The notes beneath the pieces were generated by a model that worked only from the letters and a program-made list of their open reading frames with translations, was not told the DNA's origin and made no database searches. A stretch of DNA of 28,993 nt from Chrysochromulina parva (Eukaryota > Haptophyta > Prymnesiales > Chrysochromulinaceae): assembly GCA_002887195.1 (NCBI GenBank), contig PJAB01000353.1:1-28993 (forward strand), read 5' to 3'. Position numbers and translations under genes: made by a program. Shown here piece after piece: positions 27,009 to 28,993 of the stretch. Position 1 is the stretch's first letter. Each line of letters starts with the position of its first letter.

Positions 27009-27731
27009 TCAATAGCATGCCACAGCACTCTTGTAGAGCAGCAACCAAACGATGCAATATGATGGCCACGTGATTAACGATACCCAGCTGATGCCAAGTT
27101 TGCGCTGCACACCCCAGAGCGCTGGCGTCATATCGGGATGAGCAAAGCCAACTGGATACGTCGCTCGCAAAAGAAGCCAAATCCAGCCGTACCACGACGC
27201 ATCGTGCGGTGAGCCCGTCAGCGCGTTCAGCCAGAGGCTGAGGAGGAATGGGAGGGACTGTTCGAGCATGTTACCGACAGTGCGATCCATAGTGAGGACC
27301 AAGCCTCGATGCGGCTTCGCCGGCCCATACTTCACGTCCGCAAACTCTATGGGTTTCCCTGACAATCTAGATTGTGCAATGGACTCGTCGTCCTTCTTGG
27401 AGCCGACCTCTCGTAATTGTTTGTGGATCCAGAAGGCAGCGGCTGCCTGACCCTGCAGAAAGCAAAAGTACAGCGCGTTCCATGCGATCGTCACCAACAC
27501 CACTGGGCGCAGCATTCGCGCATCCAACAATGGCACGCGAATCTCGGGCGGCGGAGGTGCCGGCCACGAGATGCAGACGTATATGAAGAGGAGTAAGAAG
27601 CCGAGACCGTAGGTGATGCACGCGCACGTCGGCAGGAGTCCCTCGGCGCCCGGGCTCATCAGCCACACGCCTCCCATTGGCCGTTGATTCGTGCCGCGCC
27701 GTGCCCGTGAAACGTTAGGTGTGAACTTCAT
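27009..27731 (-). CDS. MAPEG-family membrane protein
   Basis: 240 residues from ATG at 27731; the frame extends 33 codons further only with GTG. Four hydrophobic helices lie at about residues 33-56, 74-101, 158-192 (broken) and 213-235, the layout of the MAPEG family (membrane-associated proteins in eicosanoid and glutathione metabolism). The key segment is DRTVGNMLEQSLPFLLSLWL (149-168), which matches the family's conserved Arg-x-x-x-Asn-x-x-Glu and PF pattern. RATYPVGFAHP follows at 189-199, where the family has its Arg/Tyr-rich helix. Members bind glutathione and work on lipid or reactive electrophiles, but enzyme activity cannot be assigned here; some members have none known. An AT-rich stretch at 27765-27779, about 35-50 nt upstream, could be a core promoter element. 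The gene converges with TMTC. Confidence 0.82.
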   Translation of the reverse strand: MKFTPNVSRARRGTNQRPMGGVWLMSPGAEGLLPTCACITYGLGFLLLFIYVCISWPAPPPPEIRVPLLDARMLRPVVLVTIAWNALYFCFLQGQAAAAFWIHKQLREVGSKKDDESIAQSRLSGKPIEFADVKYGPAKPHRGLVLTMDRTVGNMLEQSLPFLLSLWLNALTGSPHDASWYGWIWLLLRATYPVGFAHPDMTPALWGVQRKLGISWVSLITWPSYCIVWLLLYKSAVACY

Positions 27732-28197
27732 GGATAATCTCCAGCAACGCCGCTTTACTTGTGCAATAAAATAATTAAGTTGAACGCTTCGCGAAGTGCA
27801 CCCTCGATAGAGCGACGCAACTCGATGCACGATGCTCTACACAGGCGACAGGGATCGGGCCTGAGGGAGGTGACCCCGTGACCCGATCCACCTGACTGGG
27901 CCCCCGGGTGCCCGGGAGAACCCCCGGCTGCTCACATGTCTTCGTCCTCGATCGGGCCCAGCCGGCCATGACGGCATCTTCGGGTCCCCTACCAAACCCC
28001 GCTGGTCACACACGCTCAGCACTGCTCAGAGCTGTGAGCCGAGGCAACTCTCTCCGTGGTTGGGCACGGCGGTCGCCTTGCGTGAGCTGCCTCGTATGCA
28101 TCTTCCCCTATTCACGTATTGAGCAGCATCCCGTGTGCGCGCGCTCCGCCGCACAGTGTCGCACCGCCGCCCTCCGCGGCCGGACCGGCCGCCGACA
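27732..28197. other. Spacer between MAPEG and kinase genes, no gene seen
   Basis: 466 bp covering the MAPEG upstream region and the kinase 3' UTR. It includes the AT-rich 27765-27779, a perfect 8-bp inverted repeat (GGATCGGG at 27852-27859, CCCGATCC at 27882-27889) and G/C palindromes near 27898-27930. The plus-strand frame running through 27908-28318 overlaps kinase coding sequence and shows no protein features. Confidence 0.5.
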
Positions 28198-28993
28198 TCA
28201 TCTGAGCTCCATGTTGACTACGAGGCGCTCCGCCTTTTGGCGAGAAAGTGGCACGGCATCCTCGGGTATCTGGAAGTCCTCAAGGAGCTCGTCGCCGCCG
28301 CCACTGACGCCACGGTAGACAGGCTGGTCGCCCTCGTACGCCGCGTCGACGGTCCCGGCTGGCTCGTTCGTGATCCATGGATGTCCCTCGACGTCTTTGA
28401 CGCTGAGGCGCGTGGTATAGTCGATGGTGAGCATGCCGTCGATAAGGGACTTGAGAGCGGGCGAGAAGGTGTTCAGGTGTTGTTGCTTGTACGTCTTGAA
28501 GGTGCTCTCGCAAACGCCGATGCCCTCGCGCTGATCCGCGGCAAGCTTTCTGAACCGCCGGTCAGTGTCCTTGGCCTCTTCCACGGGGAAAAAGCCCGAC
28601 ACGAGAGAGAAGGTTACGATCCCCATCGCCCACACGTCGAGCTTGAGAGGCGAGTAGCTTGGCTGGTGGTACACCTCCGGCGCTCGGTACGCAGCCGTGC
28701 CCGCCGCGTCGGCGACGGCCCTCTCGATCAAGTGGCCGTCCTCGCCAATCTGGGCGGGCCAGGGCAGGGGCGCGTGTCAACCACTCGTGTGAGAGGCGGA
28801 GGCCGTTCATGGCGTGGAGAGGACGAGTAGGGGAAGGGGGCGGGAAGGGAAATGAGGGGAATGAGACGGCGGCGTGTGTGGGAGGCTAGACTTACCTCGA
28901 GCTCCATTGCCAGACCAAAATCGATCACCTTCACGGCATTCGGGTCGGCCGCATGCAGCATGATGTTCTCGAGCTTAAGGTCGCGGTGTACTA
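28198..28993 (-). CDS. Serine/threonine protein kinase, C-terminal part, 2 exons (5' end outside window)
   Basis: Exons 28993-28896 and 28749-28198 join in phase 0. Visible kinase marks, in order: catalytic loop HRDLKLEN, metal-binding DFG in VKVIDFGLAMELE, the activation segment ending GTAAYRAPEV (APE motif), LDVWAMGIVTFSLVSG (subdomain IX Asp) with FFPVEEA, then a C-lobe helix with the conserved Arg in DYTTRLSVKDVEGHPWI. About 45 polar residues follow the domain. The Lys after HRD-L and the general layout fit a Ser/Thr kinase of CAMK/SNF1-like type; closer assignment needs the missing N-lobe. Everything before the catalytic loop lies beyond the right edge. Catalytic residues seen are intact, so this fragment comes from a probably active kinase. 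Confidence 0.9.
28750..28895 (-). other. Kinase intron (146 nt)
   Basis: Donor GAG|GTAAGT (full consensus), acceptor CGCCCAG|ATT, phase 0. It lies in the activation segment between DFG and APE, and splicing joins AMELE to IGEDGHLIERAV in frame. Confidence 0.88.

Noticed and set aside
27908..28318. 136-codon plus-strand frame
   Set aside because: Overlaps the kinase 3' coding end antisense and has no protein features.

Overview
This window looks like nuclear DNA of a GC-rich unicellular eukaryotic alga, most likely a haptophyte. The evidence is spliceosomal introns with GT-AG borders (kinase, nucleotide-sugar transporter), secretory-pathway glycosylation genes, a nuclear-type gene for an organellar RsmH, a giant secreted IPT/TIG protein, and Cys-rich CKCxxC modules of a kind I associate with haptophyte proteins. 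The lineage is inferred; no marker gene settles it.

Layout, left to right. (1) 1-660 (+): the 3' end of a gene that begins outside the window, possibly a ROCO-like or other multidomain signalling protein. (2) 1266-15902 (-): a 14.6-kb uninterrupted reading frame for a 4878-residue secreted protein. It has about 31 IPT/TIG-like repeats and seven concanavalin-A-like modules, each inserted at the same point inside an IPT repeat. (3) 16119-16355 (+): a 78-residue single-pass membrane protein, divergent from the giant gene. (4) 16792-20268 (-): a low-complexity, minisatellite-rich protein of unknown function. (5) 20426-21583 (+): RsmH/MraW 16S rRNA methyltransferase, probably organellar. (6) 22108-24374 (-): a three-exon SLC35A-type nucleotide-sugar transporter. 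I rebuilt it from three phase-0 exons, and it carries an unusual Cys-rich, signal-peptide-bearing N-terminal extension. (7) 24579-26834 (+): a TMTC-type O-mannosyltransferase with C-terminal TPRs, divergent from the transporter. (8) 27009-27731 (-): a four-helix MAPEG-family membrane protein. (9) 28198-28993 (-): the C-terminal part of a Ser/Thr protein kinase with one 146-nt intron, running off the right edge.

How the genes may relate: the transporter and the TMTC enzyme sit head to head across about 200 bp, and both serve ER/Golgi glycosylation. The giant IPT/lectin protein is a plausible glycosylated extracellular client, but that is inference from proximity. Three intergenic regions lie between divergent gene pairs, and each contains at least one short palindrome that could be a shared regulatory site. 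I found no tRNA, rRNA, CRISPR array, transposase or viral gene.
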